This document shows positions 51,680 to 60,398 of a DNA stretch of 64,000 nt, piece after piece; the first letter of the stretch is position 1; every line of letters begins with the position of its first letter. Below the pieces are notes generated by a model. That model had not been told where the DNA came from. It did no database searches and was given only the letters and a program-made list of their open reading frames with translations. Source of the DNA: Actinomadura xylanilytica. Lineage in GTDB: Bacteria; Actinomycetota; Actinomycetes; Streptosporangiales; Streptosporangiaceae. A program made the translations under genes and the position numbers. Location: contig NZ_JASNWE010000003.1 in the NCBI RefSeq assembly GCF_030283145.1, positions 744,001 to 808,000 of the forward strand, given 5' to 3'.

Positions 51680-53194
51680 ATGCGGGTCTTCCTCACCGGC
51701 GCGTCCGGCTTCGTCGGGTCCTCCACCGTCCGCGCCCTGCTCGCCGCCGGGCACCGGCCGCGCGCCCTGGTCCGCGATCCCGGCAGGGCCACCAAGGCCC
51801 TCGCCGCCATCGGCGTCCCGGCCGAGGAGGTCGAGCTGGTCCCCGGCGACATGCTCGACGCCGCGGCCGTCGCCGCCGCGCTCGACGGATGCGACGCCGC
51901 GATCCACGCCGCCGCCGCGCTCGGCATCACCGGCGCGGCCGGCGACCTGGTCGAGACCAACGTGCGCGGCACCCGCAACGTCGTCGGCCAGGCCGTGGCG
52001 GCCGGACTGTCCCGGGTGGTGCACGTGTCGACGATCGGCGTGTTCGTCCCGCCGTCCGCCCCGGTGATCACCGCGGCCGGGCCGCTCGCCTCGCCCCGCA
52101 CCGGCTACGGCCGTTCCAAGGTCGCGGCCGAGCGCTACGTGCGCGGCCTCCAGGACGGCGGGGCGCCCGTCACGATCGTCTACCCGGGCGGGGTCTGCGG
52201 CCCCGAACAGCCGCACCTGGACGCCCTCATGGAGGGCATGGCCGGCGCCCTCGGCACGCTGTGGCCGCTGCCCGGCGGCGGCGTCTCGGTGCTCGACGTC
52301 CGCGACCTCGGCGAGGCGCTCGCGCGCTGCGTCGAGACCGGCACCGGCCGGCACGTGCTCGGCGGCCACTACCTGACCTGGCCGGGGTTCGCCGACCTGT
52401 GCGACCGGCTGACCGGCGTGAAGTGCCGCCGCGTCCCCGTGCCGAGCCGGGTCATGCTCGGGCTCGGCAGCGTCCTGGACGCCGCCAAGCGCGTCCGCGG
52501 CTTCGACTACCCGCTCACCCGCGACGCCGCCGAGTTCATGGTCACCCTCGTGCCGACCGACGACCGTCCCGCCCTGGAGGCGCTCGGCCTCACCCTGCGC
52601 CCGGTCGAGGAGACCGTCAGCGACTCGCTGCGCTGGCTGGCCGGGGCCGGCCACCTCGACCCGCGCAAGGCCGGACGGCTCGCCCCCGCCACCAAGGAGA
52701 CACCGATGCCAAGCCTCGTCCAGCGCACCCTGGGTCCGCTCTTCCAGCGCATCTCCGGCGCGGCCTGGTTCTCCAGGGTGGGACCGAAGGTCGTGCCGCC
52801 GCTGGACCGCCTGCTGCACAAGGCCACCGGTGGCCGGTTCATGCTCGGCCAGGCGCTCGTCCCCAGCCTGGTCCTGACCACCACCGGCGCCGTCAGCGGG
52901 CAGCCGCGCCAGGCGCCGCTCGCCTGCATGCCCGAACCGGACGGCTCGTGGGTCGTGGTCGGCTCCAACTTCGGCCGGGAGAAGCACCCCGCCTGGACGG
53001 GCAACCTGCTCAAGAACCCCGACGCCGAGGTCGGCTTCCGGGGCCGTACCACCCAGGTCACCGCGCGCCTGCTCGACGACGACGAGCGCGCCGAGGTCTG
53101 GCCCCGCCTGCTCAAGGTGTGGCCAGTCTACGACCGCTACGTCGAGCGCGTGGACCGCCGCCTCCGCGTCTTCCGCCTCACGCCGAGGTCCTGA
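51680..53194 (+). CDS. Fusion of NAD-dependent epimerase (extended SDR) with Ddn-type F420 nitroreductase
   Basis: 504 residues. Residues 1-325 are an extended SDR: F-L-T-G-A-S-G-F-V-G-S-S, H-V-S-T-I-G-V and catalytic Y-G-R-S-K. From Met343 (ATG 52706) a complete deazaflavin-dependent nitroreductase (Ddn) family domain follows: T-T-G-A-V-S-G-Q-P-R-Q-A-P-L, G-S-N-F-G-R-E-K-H-P-A-W and N-P-D-A-E-V. An AAGGAG lies six bases before that internal ATG, so the second domain can also be made alone. Both domains use redox cofactors (NAD(P) and F420H2), which suggests linked reduction steps. The frame is continuous over the junction (A-P-A-T-K-E-T-P-M). Confidence 0.85.
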   Translation: MRVFLTGASGFVGSSTVRALLAAGHRPRALVRDPGRATKALAAIGVPAEEVELVPGDMLDAAAVAAALDGCDAAIHAAAALGITGAAGDLVETNVRGTRNVVGQAVAAGLSRVVHVSTIGVFVPPSAPVITAAGPLASPRTGYGRSKVAAERYVRGLQDGGAPVTIVYPGGVCGPEQPHLDALMEGMAGALGTLWPLPGGGVSVLDVRDLGEALARCVETGTGRHVLGGHYLTWPGFADLCDRLTGVKCRRVPVPSRVMLGLGSVLDAAKRVRGFDYPLTRDAAEFMVTLVPTDDRPALEALGLTLRPVEETVSDSLRWLAGAGHLDPRKAGRLAPATKETPMPSLVQRTLGPLFQRISGAAWFSRVGPKVVPPLDRLLHKATGGRFMLGQALVPSLVLTTTGAVSGQPRQAPLACMPEPDGSWVVVGSNFGREKHPAWTGNLLKNPDAEVGFRGRTTQVTARLLDDDERAEVWPRLLKVWPVYDRYVERVDRRLRVFRLTPRS

Positions 53195-53197
53195 CTG

Positions 53198-53360
53198 TGT
53201 CTCAAAAGCCCGGCCCGGCTTCCTCGCCTGGCGGCTCGGGCGCCGACCTGGCTTCGGCGAGCGCGACATCGCTTCGCGATCTGGCCGGTGAGGCTCGCCT
53301 CCGGCATCGCCCCACCGGCCAGGTAAGGCGCTCGCGCGACGGCCGAGGCGCCGCGAGACA
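53198..53360. repeat. Palindromic intergenic element, possible MITE-like remnant or terminator
   Basis: The gap between two convergent genes is an imperfect palindrome. Ends are TGTCTC (53198-53203) and GAGACA (53355-53360). The centre has a perfect stem CTGGCCGGTG (53281-53290) and CACCGGCCAG (53313-53322). Between them, GGCGCC-containing arms of both halves are also roughly complementary. It resembles a folded mobile-element remnant and may terminate transcription in both directions. Confidence 0.45.
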
Positions 53361-53364
53361 GGCC

Positions 53365-53853
53365 CTAACTCCCCCGTACCATCCGCGACACCCGTCGCCC
53401 GATGAGCAGATAGGCCAGCAGGACGCCCGCCGTGTTCAGGATGAGGTCGTCCACGTCGAACGCCCGTCCCATCACGAACAGGCCCTGCACGAGCTCGATC
53501 GCCAGCGAGGACAGCGCGCCGACCACCACCAGCCGCAGCGGCCCCCGCAACCGGACCGCCACCACGGGTAGCAGCACCCCGAGCGGCGCGAGCAGTGCCA
53601 GGTTTCCGCCGAGCTGCAACAGCGCGTCCTTGAGCGGCGCGCCCCAGTAGAAGCGCAGCGAACGCCCCGGATCGGTGTTGCCGCCCGCCTGCCCGTTGTC
53701 GTCCACCGGTGTCAGCGTGAGCCGGAACGCGCAGTAGCAGAACACTCCGAGCGCCCCGAGCGCGGCCACCACGGCCAGCACCCGCAGCACGATCACGAAC
53801 CACGGCGCCCGTTCACCCTTGGGCGCCGTGCTCTCCATCTCAGCCGTCGTCAC
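53365..53853 (-). CDS. VanZ-family membrane protein
   Basis: 162 residues with four membrane helices and the VanZ hallmark F-D-V-D-D-L-I-L-N-T-A-G before the last helix; G-N-L-A-L-L-A-P-L-G-V-L-L-P precedes helix 2. VanZ raises teicoplanin resistance in enterococci by an unknown mechanism; actinobacterial relatives are common and are not evidence of resistance. It stands alone and converges on the fusion gene across the palindromic element. Confidence 0.88.
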   Translation of the reverse strand: MTTAEMESTAPKGERAPWFVIVLRVLAVVAALGALGVFCYCAFRLTLTPVDDNGQAGGNTDPGRSLRFYWGAPLKDALLQLGGNLALLAPLGVLLPVVAVRLRGPLRLVVVGALSSLAIELVQGLFVMGRAFDVDDLILNTAGVLLAYLLIGRRVSRMVRGS

Positions 53854-53980
53854 CTGGCCGCTCCTGTTCTCCCCGGCCCGCTCATCCCCGTTCCGCCCGC
53901 ACCTATGCGGCCTCGGCCGGACTCGAGGGAGGCCGGCCGCGCGGCTTGGCCGAGCGGAGACGGCGACCGGGACGGGAGGG

Positions 53981-54856
53981 TCAGGTGAGGGTGGCGGTGA
54001 GTTCGGCGATCATGGCCTGGTCCTGGGCGGGCGGGCGGTGGGCGGCGGGGTCGCCCAGGTAGGTGTCGAGGAGCAGGTGGGTGGCGCCGAGCACGCGGTA
54101 GGCCTCGACGTCGCGGCGGACCTGGTCGAGGGTGCCGTGACCGGGCGGGCGGTCCTCGTTCAGGGGCGCGTCGGTGAGATTGAGCTGGATGCGGGGGGCG
54201 AGCGCGGGGACCGGGCGGCCGGACGCGTCGGCGGCGGCGCGGAGTGCGGGCAGGCCCTCGTCGCGCAGCCGGTCCGGCGGGACGAACAGTATGTGCCAGG
54301 CGTCCCCGAAGCGGACGGCCCGGCGGAGCGCGGCCGGGCTGTTGCCGCCGACCCAGACCGGCGGACGCGGGGTCTGGGCCGGACGCGGGCCGGTGGCGAC
54401 CCGGTGTCCCGCGTACTCCAGCTCGTCGGCCGTCCAGGCCCGGGTGACGACGTCGAGGTACTCGTCGGTCAGGGCGCCGCGCCGCTCGAACGGGACGCCG
54501 AGCGCCTCGTACTCCGCACGCGACCAGCCGACGCCGACACCGAAGATCAGCCGCCCGCCGCTGAACCGGTCGAGGTTGGCGGTGACGCGGGCCGTCTGGA
54601 GGGGGTGCCGGTACGGCAGCACGGTGACGGTGGTGCCGAGCCGGATCCGCGACGTGCGGCCCGCCAGCCACGCCAGGGTGGTGAAGGGGTCCCAGAAGGG
54701 GGCCGGGTACTGCTCGGCCACGTCAGGGGTGACGGCCACGTGGTCGGAGATCATCGCGAACCCGAGGCCGGCGTCCTCCGCGAAGCGCGCCCAGCCGTCC
54801 AGGCCGTCCGGGGTGGCGTGCGGGCCGAAGTTGAGGATGTTGACGCCTATTTCCAT
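53981..54856 (-). CDS. LLM-class F420-dependent oxidoreductase
   Basis: 291 residues from ATG 54856. Luciferase-like (bacterial LLM) fold: G-V-N-I-L-N-F-G-P, F-A-M-I-S-D-H-V-A, I-R-L-G-T-T-V-T-V-L-P-Y-R-H-P, G-V-G-V-G-W and P-V-W-V-G-G-N-S-P. Members use F420 or FMN as cofactor; the S-D-H and G-V-G-x-G-W pattern favours F420 (inference). It starts 8 bp after the stop of an HTH regulator, so the two are an operon and the regulator is probably its controller. Substrate unknown. Confidence 0.9.
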   Translation of the reverse strand: MEIGVNILNFGPHATPDGLDGWARFAEDAGLGFAMISDHVAVTPDVAEQYPAPFWDPFTTLAWLAGRTSRIRLGTTVTVLPYRHPLQTARVTANLDRFSGGRLIFGVGVGWSRAEYEALGVPFERRGALTDEYLDVVTRAWTADELEYAGHRVATGPRPAQTPRPPVWVGGNSPAALRRAVRFGDAWHILFVPPDRLRDEGLPALRAAADASGRPVPALAPRIQLNLTDAPLNEDRPPGHGTLDQVRRDVEAYRVLGATHLLLDTYLGDPAAHRPPAQDQAMIAELTATLT

Positions 54857-54864
54857 GCGCCCAG

Positions 54865-55875
54865 TCAACCCGGGCTCCGGTGCGAGCCGTCCGTCAGGGT
54901 CCGGCGCTCCTCGCCGACGAGCGCGGCGCCGAGCGCGGTGAGGGCGTGCACCATGCTGTTCGCGCTGCGCCGGCTGGTGATCAGGCCGGCCTCGCGCAGC
55001 ACCGCCGCGTGGCAGCTCGCGGTGGCGGCGGAGACGCCGACGGTGCGGGCCAGCTCGCCGGTGGTCCGGCCGCCGCCGGTACGGCGCAGCACCTCGGCGC
55101 GGGTGGCGCCGAGCAGCCGGGTCATCGAACCGCCCGCCGCGCCGACGGAGTCCGGCATCAGCCGCATCGGGTACACGATCGTCGGCGGCAGGCCCGGATC
55201 GGCGATCGGCACCGGCCGGTGCCAGCAGAACCGGGACGGGACCAGCACCAGCCCCCGGCCGTCGAGGTACAGGTCGCGGTCGAGCGGATGGCGCATCTCC
55301 AGGACGGGCGGGCGCCACCGCATCATCGGCCAGAACCCGCCGAGCAGCGCGCCGACGCCGCCCGTCCGCCGCTCGACGCTGCGCGCGGCCAGGTCGACGT
55401 CGGCGCGTTCCCTGATGTCGGGCCAGGACGGTTCCAGGGCGACGGCGTAGTAGGCGCGCAGCGCGTCGCCGAGCTCGTCCAGGACGGGACGGTCTCCGCC
55501 CGCGAGGGCCCGCATGGCAGGCGGGACGCCGTCGGTGAAGCGCAGGCGCCCGATCTGGACGCGCAGCGAGCGGGCGGGGGTGTCGAGCACCGCGGCGATG
55601 CCCTCGTCCAGCCCGAGCAGCCCCTCGGCCGGAGTCATGAAGTCGGGGAAGTACGCGGCGTCCGGGGTGAGCGGGAACAGCAGCTCCTTGACCGGCTCGG
55701 ACAGGCCGGTGCGGCGGAGTTCCGCACGGACCCGCAGGCGCCATTCGCCGAAGACGGCCGTCCCGTACCTGGCGCGGAGCATGTGCAGGCTCAGCACCGT
55801 CTCCCACAGGGGGTCGGGGGTCTCGGCGACGCGGGTGCGCACCAGGTCCTCTCCGGTGAAGTGCACCCGCAGCAT
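54865..55875 (-). CDS. ArsR-like winged-helix regulator with DUF5937 N-terminus
   Basis: 336 residues from ATG 55875 (M-L-R-V-H-F-T-G-E-D-L); an ATG at 55920 is rejected. The N-terminal 250 residues resemble DUF5937, a sensory domain that precedes ArsR-type DNA-binding domains in actinomycetes. The HTH lies at about 255-320: L-L-G-A-T-R-A-E-V-L-R, T-V-G-V-S-A-A-T-A-S-C-H-A-A-V-L-R-E-A-G-L-I. The motif F-T-G-E-D-L-V-R-T-R at the start is typical of the type. It lies 8 bp before the LLM oxidoreductase gene. The effector is unknown. Confidence 0.82.
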   Translation of the reverse strand: MLRVHFTGEDLVRTRVAETPDPLWETVLSLHMLRARYGTAVFGEWRLRVRAELRRTGLSEPVKELLFPLTPDAAYFPDFMTPAEGLLGLDEGIAAVLDTPARSLRVQIGRLRFTDGVPPAMRALAGGDRPVLDELGDALRAYYAVALEPSWPDIRERADVDLAARSVERRTGGVGALLGGFWPMMRWRPPVLEMRHPLDRDLYLDGRGLVLVPSRFCWHRPVPIADPGLPPTIVYPMRLMPDSVGAAGGSMTRLLGATRAEVLRRTGGGRTTGELARTVGVSAATASCHAAVLREAGLITSRRSANSMVHALTALGAALVGEERRTLTDGSHRSPG

Positions 55876-56035
55876 GCCCGCCCCCGCGACGACTCCCCGG
55901 CGGCCGGCCGTCCGGCACACCCGTGACCTGTGTCTTTAACTCTGCGTCGAATCATCGCACACGCTGGGCCACTGGTCGCGGAGTATCTGCCCCGGGAGCG
56001 GCCGGGCCGACCGGCCGCACGATCGAAGGGATCCC

Positions 56036-56533
56036 ATGACGAGCAGGACCATCAACATCGGTGCCGCCGCCGGGCTGGGCCTGGCGGCGTGCGCCTCCGC
56101 GCTCGCCCTGGCCGTGCAGCCCGCGCAGGCCGCACCCACCACGCCCACCGCGCCCGCGGCGGCGGCGCCCGCCGCCGCGGGATGCAGCGGCTCGCTCATC
56201 GACCGGAAGGTCGCCAGGTACGGGGGCAAGCCCGTCGCCGAGCTCGTCGTCTACTACCAGGCCGGACGCAACTGCGCCCAGCTCAACCACCTCGGCGCCA
56301 CGCGCGGCGTGAACCTGCGCACGAGCGTCTTCCTGGCCGCGTGCAAGGAGACCCGTCCCGCCCGTAGCTGCTCCATCCTCGGACGGCCCGCCGCTCAGGA
56401 CGGGAACTTCAGGTACAACGCCGGGCCGGTGACGAAGGAGGCGCGGGGCCACTGCATCCACGCCGCCGGAGACATCTACTTCCACGGCAAGCGCCACCTG
56501 GAGACCACCCCCGGCGCCTCGCACTGCCGCTGA
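56036..56533 (+). CDS. Secreted cysteine-rich protein, resembling spore-associated protein A
   Basis: 165 residues. A Sec signal peptide ends near A-Q-A (residue 32), followed by an Ala/Pro/Thr linker. The mature domain has six cysteines, likely three disulfides, with the pattern C-x-x-x-L, N-C-A-Q-L, A-A-C-K-E, R-S-C-S, G-H-C-I-H and S-H-C. The order of strands, including N-A-G-P-V near the end, resembles the SapA family of Streptomyces. No enzymatic motif. It converges on lon; a strong terminator lies between them. Confidence 0.6.
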   Translation: MTSRTINIGAAAGLGLAACASALALAVQPAQAAPTTPTAPAAAAPAAAGCSGSLIDRKVARYGGKPVAELVVYYQAGRNCAQLNHLGATRGVNLRTSVFLAACKETRPARSCSILGRPAAQDGNFRYNAGPVTKEARGHCIHAAGDIYFHGKRHLETTPGASHCR

Positions 56534-56545
56534 CCACTCCGGAGC

Positions 56546-56593
56546 CGGGGACGCCCGCGCCGGGCCCTGGGGGGCTCGGCGCGGGCGTCCCCG
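56546..56593. terminator. Strong bidirectional terminator hairpin
   Basis: A perfect 17-bp inverted repeat, C-GGGGACGCCCGCGCCG (56546-56562) and its complement (56577-56593), with a 14-base loop. It fills the gap between the convergent secreted-protein and lon genes; no T-run. Confidence 0.75.
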
Positions 56594-56599
56594 CACCGG

Positions 56600-58996
56600 T
56601 CAGACGGTGACCGGGGTGGTGGCCGGCTCCAGGGCCAGGTCCAGCACCTCGCGGACGTCGCTGACCGCGAAGACGGTCATGCTCTCCAGCACCTCGGCCG
56701 GCACGTCCTCCAGGTCCGGCTCGTTCCGCTTGGGCACGATCGCGGTGGTGATGCCGAGCCGGCTGGCGGCCAGCAGCTTCTGCTTGAGCCCGCCGATCGG
56801 CAGCACCCGCCCGGTCAGCGACACCTCGCCGGTCATCGCCACGTCCGACCGGACCGGCCGGCCCGACAGCAGCGAGGCGAGGGCCGTGGTCATCGTGATG
56901 CCCGCACTCGGCCCGTCCTTCGGGATCGCCCCGGCGGGCACGTGGACGTGCACGCCGCGGTCCTTCAGGTCGGCGACCGGCAGTTCGAGCTCGGCCCCGC
57001 GCGAGCGCAGGTAGCTGAGCGCGATCCGCGCCGACTCCTTCATGACGTCGCCGAGCTGCCCGGTCAGCGTCACGCCGGTGTCGCCGGTCTCCTTGTCGGC
57101 CAGCGACGCCTCGATGTAGAGGACGTCGCCGCCCGCGCCGGTGACCGCGAGCCCGGTCGCCACGCCCGGGATGCCGGTGCGCCGCTCGGACCGGCCGAGC
57201 TCCACCTCCGGCGTGAACCGCGGCCGGCCCAGGTAGTCCTTCAGATTGCCCGCGCCGACCGTGAGCGGCAGGGTGGCCTTGTCCATCGCCACGTTCGCCG
57301 CGACCTTGCGCAGCACCCGAGCGATCGACCGGTCCAGCGACCGGACGCCCGCCTCCCGGGTGTACTCGGCGGCCAGCAGCCGCAGCGCCCCGTCCTCGAA
57401 GCCGACCTCGGCCGGCTCCAGCCCGGCCTTGCCGAGCTGCCGCGGCAGCAGGTGGTCGCGGGCGATGGTGACCTTCTCGTGCTCGGTGTAGCCGTCCAGC
57501 TCCACCAGCTCCATCCGGTCCAGCAGCGGGCCGGGGATCGCCTCGACCACGTTCGCCGTCGCCAGGAACAGCACGTCGGACAGGTCGAGCTCGACCTCCA
57601 GGTAGTGGTCGCGGAAGGTGTGGTTCTGCTCGGGGTCCAGGACCTCCAGCAGCGCCGCGGTCGGGTCGCCGCGGTAGTCGGCGCCGACCTTGTCGACCTC
57701 GTCCAGCAGCACGACCGGGTTCATCGAGCCGGCCTCGCGGATCGCCCGGACGATGCGTCCGGGCAGCGCGCCGACGTAGGTGCGCCGGTGGCCGCGGATC
57801 TCCGCCTCGTCCCGGACGCCGCCGAGCGCGACGCGGACGAACTCGCGCCCCATCGACCGCGCGACCGACTCGCCCAGCGAGGTCTTGCCGACCCCGGGGG
57901 GTCCGGTCAGCGCCAGCACCGCGCCGCTGCGCCGCCCGCCGACGACACCGAGGCCGCGGTCCGCGCGCCGCTTGCGCACGGCCAGGTACTCGACGATGCG
58001 CTCCTTGACGTCGTCCAGCCCGGCGTGGTCGGCGTCCAGGACCTCCCGGGCGCCCGCAATGTCGTAGGAGTCCTCGGTGCGCTCGTTCCACGGAATGTCC
58101 AGGACGGTGTCCAGCCAGGTGCGGATCCAGCCGCCCTCGGGGGATGCGTCCGACGACCGCTCCAGCTTGTCGACCTCCTTGAGAGCCGCTTCGCGGACCT
58201 TCTCGGGCAGGTCGGCGGCCTCGATCCGGGCGCGGTAGTCGTCCTCCTCGTCGGCCGGGTCGCCGTTCAGCTCGGCCAGCTCCTTGCGGATGGCCTCCTG
58301 CTGCTGCCGCAGCAGGAACTCGCGCTGAGTCTTCTCCATCCCCTCCTGGACGTCCTTGCGGATCGTCTCGGCCACGTCCAGCTCGGCGAGGTGGTCCCGC
58401 GCCCAGCCGACCACCAGCTCCAGCCGCTCGACGACGTCCGGGATCTCCAGCACCTCGATCTTCTGCTCGTCCGACAGGTAGGCGGCGTAGCCCGAGTTGT
58501 CGGCCAGCGTGGACGGGTCGTCGATCTGCTGCACCACGTCGACGACCTGCCAGGCGCCGCGCTTCTGCAGGATCACGCTGAGCAGGCTCTTGTACTCCTT
58601 GGCCAGCTCCTGGGCGCGGCCCGTGGCGGGCGGCTGCTCGATCTCGGTGCCCTCGACCCACAGCGCCGCGCCCGGCCCGGTCGTCCCGGTGCCGATCCGC
58701 ACCCGGGACACCCCGCGCACGACCGCGCCGGGCTCCCCGCCGGGCAGCCGGCCCTCCTGCTCGATCACGCCGAGGGTGCCGACCGCGGTGTACTGGCCGT
58801 TCCGCCGGGGCACCAGCAGCACCCGCGGCTTGCCCTGCGACCGGATGCCGGGGGCCTGCGACCGCCCCACCGACCGCGCCGCCTCGATGGCCGCGCGCAC
58901 TTCGCTGCTCTCGGAGAGGTCCAGGGGGACGACCATCCCCGGCAGAACGGCCCCATCGTCCAGGGGCAGCACCGGCAGCGTCAGGGTCTCGCTCAT
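56600..58996 (-). CDS. lon: ATP-dependent protease Lon
   Basis: 798 residues from ATG 58996 (GGAG six bases upstream; a TTG at 59008 is less likely). N-terminal substrate-binding domain (L-P-V-L-P-L-D-D-G-A-V-L-P-G-M), a coiled-coil region, AAA+ domain with Walker A G-P-P-G-V-G-K-T-S and Walker B V-V-L-L-D-E-V-D-K, and a protease domain with catalytic Ser697 (D-G-P-S-A-G) and Lys740 (L-K-Q-K-L-L). It degrades misfolded and regulatory proteins in the cytoplasm. A HAIR element upstream indicates control by HspR. Confidence 0.97.
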   Translation of the reverse strand: MSETLTLPVLPLDDGAVLPGMVVPLDLSESSEVRAAIEAARSVGRSQAPGIRSQGKPRVLLVPRRNGQYTAVGTLGVIEQEGRLPGGEPGAVVRGVSRVRIGTGTTGPGAALWVEGTEIEQPPATGRAQELAKEYKSLLSVILQKRGAWQVVDVVQQIDDPSTLADNSGYAAYLSDEQKIEVLEIPDVVERLELVVGWARDHLAELDVAETIRKDVQEGMEKTQREFLLRQQQEAIRKELAELNGDPADEEDDYRARIEAADLPEKVREAALKEVDKLERSSDASPEGGWIRTWLDTVLDIPWNERTEDSYDIAGAREVLDADHAGLDDVKERIVEYLAVRKRRADRGLGVVGGRRSGAVLALTGPPGVGKTSLGESVARSMGREFVRVALGGVRDEAEIRGHRRTYVGALPGRIVRAIREAGSMNPVVLLDEVDKVGADYRGDPTAALLEVLDPEQNHTFRDHYLEVELDLSDVLFLATANVVEAIPGPLLDRMELVELDGYTEHEKVTIARDHLLPRQLGKAGLEPAEVGFEDGALRLLAAEYTREAGVRSLDRSIARVLRKVAANVAMDKATLPLTVGAGNLKDYLGRPRFTPEVELGRSERRTGIPGVATGLAVTGAGGDVLYIEASLADKETGDTGVTLTGQLGDVMKESARIALSYLRSRGAELELPVADLKDRGVHVHVPAGAIPKDGPSAGITMTTALASLLSGRPVRSDVAMTGEVSLTGRVLPIGGLKQKLLAASRLGITTAIVPKRNEPDLEDVPAEVLESMTVFAVSDVREVLDLALEPATTPVTV

Positions 58997-59073
58997 GCTC
59001 AGCTCCAAGTCCGTGCGTCCTCCCGGCCCCCCGGGAGGGACCGGCCCCGGTCACCCGGGAGACCCAACAACAA

Positions 59074-59094
59074 GTTGAGTCATACTCACTCAAG
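59074..59094 (-). promoter_or_regulatory. HAIR element (HspR operator) upstream of lon
   Basis: GTTGAGT-N7-ACTCAAG reads almost exactly as the HspR-associated inverted repeat CTTGAGT-N7-ACTCAAG. It lies about 78 bp before the lon ATG, at a promoter position. In Streptomyces, HspR is known to repress dnaK, clpB and lon through such sites, so heat-shock induction of lon is expected. Confidence 0.85.
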
Positions 59095-59339
59095 AAAACG
59101 GAGCACGGATTTGTTTCCTCAGCAACGTTCGCTCTCAGCGATCAGCGGTCGCCGTCCCGTCCGGCCGAACCCTGCGAGTTCCGGACTTACCTTGCGAGGG
59201 ACCTGGCTGGTTCGTCGACGATGGCGAACTCGGGCCATGGATGCTGCCGGGCCAGGGCGTGTGAGGGGGGACATCCGGCACGTGATCGCCGAGGTCGCGG
59301 GAGAGGTCGGCGTCACCGGGCGGGGCGGCAACAGCGCCG
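59095..59339. other. Intergenic stretch, nothing recognised
   Basis: 245 bp between the lon operator and the next gene. No open frame on either strand shows recognisable similarity, and no clear hairpin or promoter was found. The composition is more mixed than in the genes before it, and it marks the start of a lower-GC zone. Confidence 0.5.
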
Positions 59340-60398
59340 TCAGTGCATGCTGAGCGCGTCGACGCGGTCCATGAGGTCGGAGTACTCGCTGTCGGCGTCG
59401 TCGATGATCTCTTGAGGTGTGCGCGCTTGGCGCGGTCCGAAGTGGTCTTCGGCGATGCGGGCGATCTCGGGTTGCGGATCGGCATCCCAGTAGGAGGCCC
59501 CGAAGGTGATGGCCTCGTAGGGGCCGATGCCGCCCGCGAGCAGGTAGAGCAGGTCGCACAGGTTCGGTGCGACGGGTCCCATGGCGCCCTCGCTCTCGAG
59601 GAAGACGACGGGCTGCTCCTCGACAGGACGTCCCTGGTGGACCAGCCAGAAGGCCGCCAGGCCGCCGCTGCCGTCGTGGCCGAACACCCGGAACTCTCGT
59701 TCGGCCGCAGGGTTGCCGGTCCACGCGTGCGGCCCGCCGAAGGTGAAGTGGTCGCGCATCTCGAAGTCGATCTCGCCGAATCCGTGCGCGGCCTGATGAT
59801 TGTGCAGTGCACGCAGGGCAGCGGGGAAGGGGTCGTCGGCACCGGGTTCCGGCCAGGACGGGTACTCCCGCGCCGACGCGGCGGCCAGGACCGCATCCGC
59901 CGACTTCAGCAGTTCAGGATCGTCCTCGTCCCGCTCGTTGAGCGTAAGGAGAAACCAGATGAAGCGGCCGTCGTCGTGATAGCGCGCCTCAAGGGTGCTG
60001 CGCTCGTCGCGGCGCAGGATGTGGACGATGTTTCCGTACTCCTGGACGCTGCTGTGCAGTGCTCGTGCGCGCGCCTCGAACTCGGGCAGCGCCGTGCTGA
60101 GGCCGTCCCCCATCGGCAAGGGGTAGTCCTCCCTGATCCACACCTTGGTGAGGTAGCCGAGCAGCGGGCCGCGTCCCCGCACCCGGATCGAGGGATAGCA
60201 GCCGGGCACTCGCGCGGTCGCCTGGTAGGTGAGCTCGAACCCGTGCGCGTCCGAGCCGGTCGGGGAGATGTCTTCTCGATCGGTGAACGCGGGAAGGGGC
60301 TTCAGGGGGTAGTTCCGGTGCAGCTCGATCAGGCCCGGGTCGTCGGTGCGGCGGCCGAGCAGACCGTCGAGCAGTTCGAAGGGAGGCGATTCGATCAT
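59340..60398 (-). CDS. Hypothetical protein with SUKH (SMI1/KNR4)-like C-terminus
   Basis: 352 residues. The C-terminal part (about 235-310) reads like the SUKH/SMI1-KNR4 fold: V-F-G-H-D-G-S-G-G-L-A-A-F-W, E-E-Q-P-V-V-F-L-E-S-E-G, P-N-L-C-D-L-L-Y-L-L-A-G-G-I-G-P-Y-E. SUKH proteins often act as immunity proteins against polymorphic toxins. The N-terminal half (about 30-170) is unrecognised and lacks catalytic motifs. No toxin gene is visible nearby. GC content is lower and rare codons more frequent than in surrounding genes, suggesting recent acquisition. Confidence 0.6.
   Translation of the reverse strand: MIESPPFELLDGLLGRRTDDPGLIELHRNYPLKPLPAFTDREDISPTGSDAHGFELTYQATARVPGCYPSIRVRGRGPLLGYLTKVWIREDYPLPMGDGLSTALPEFEARARALHSSVQEYGNIVHILRRDERSTLEARYHDDGRFIWFLLTLNERDEDDPELLKSADAVLAAASAREYPSWPEPGADDPFPAALRALHNHQAAHGFGEIDFEMRDHFTFGGPHAWTGNPAAEREFRVFGHDGSGGLAAFWLVHQGRPVEEQPVVFLESEGAMGPVAPNLCDLLYLLAGGIGPYEAITFGASYWDADPQPEIARIAEDHFGPRQARTPQEIIDDADSEYSDLMDRVDALSMH

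Noticed and set aside
53365..53853. VanZ gene as evidence of glycopeptide resistance
   Set aside because: No vanHAX, vanRS or other resistance gene is nearby, and VanZ-like proteins are common in actinomycetes without resistance.
59221..59415. Small plus-strand frame between lon and the SUKH-like gene
   Set aside because: Arg/Gly-rich low-complexity translation without a start signal or similarity.
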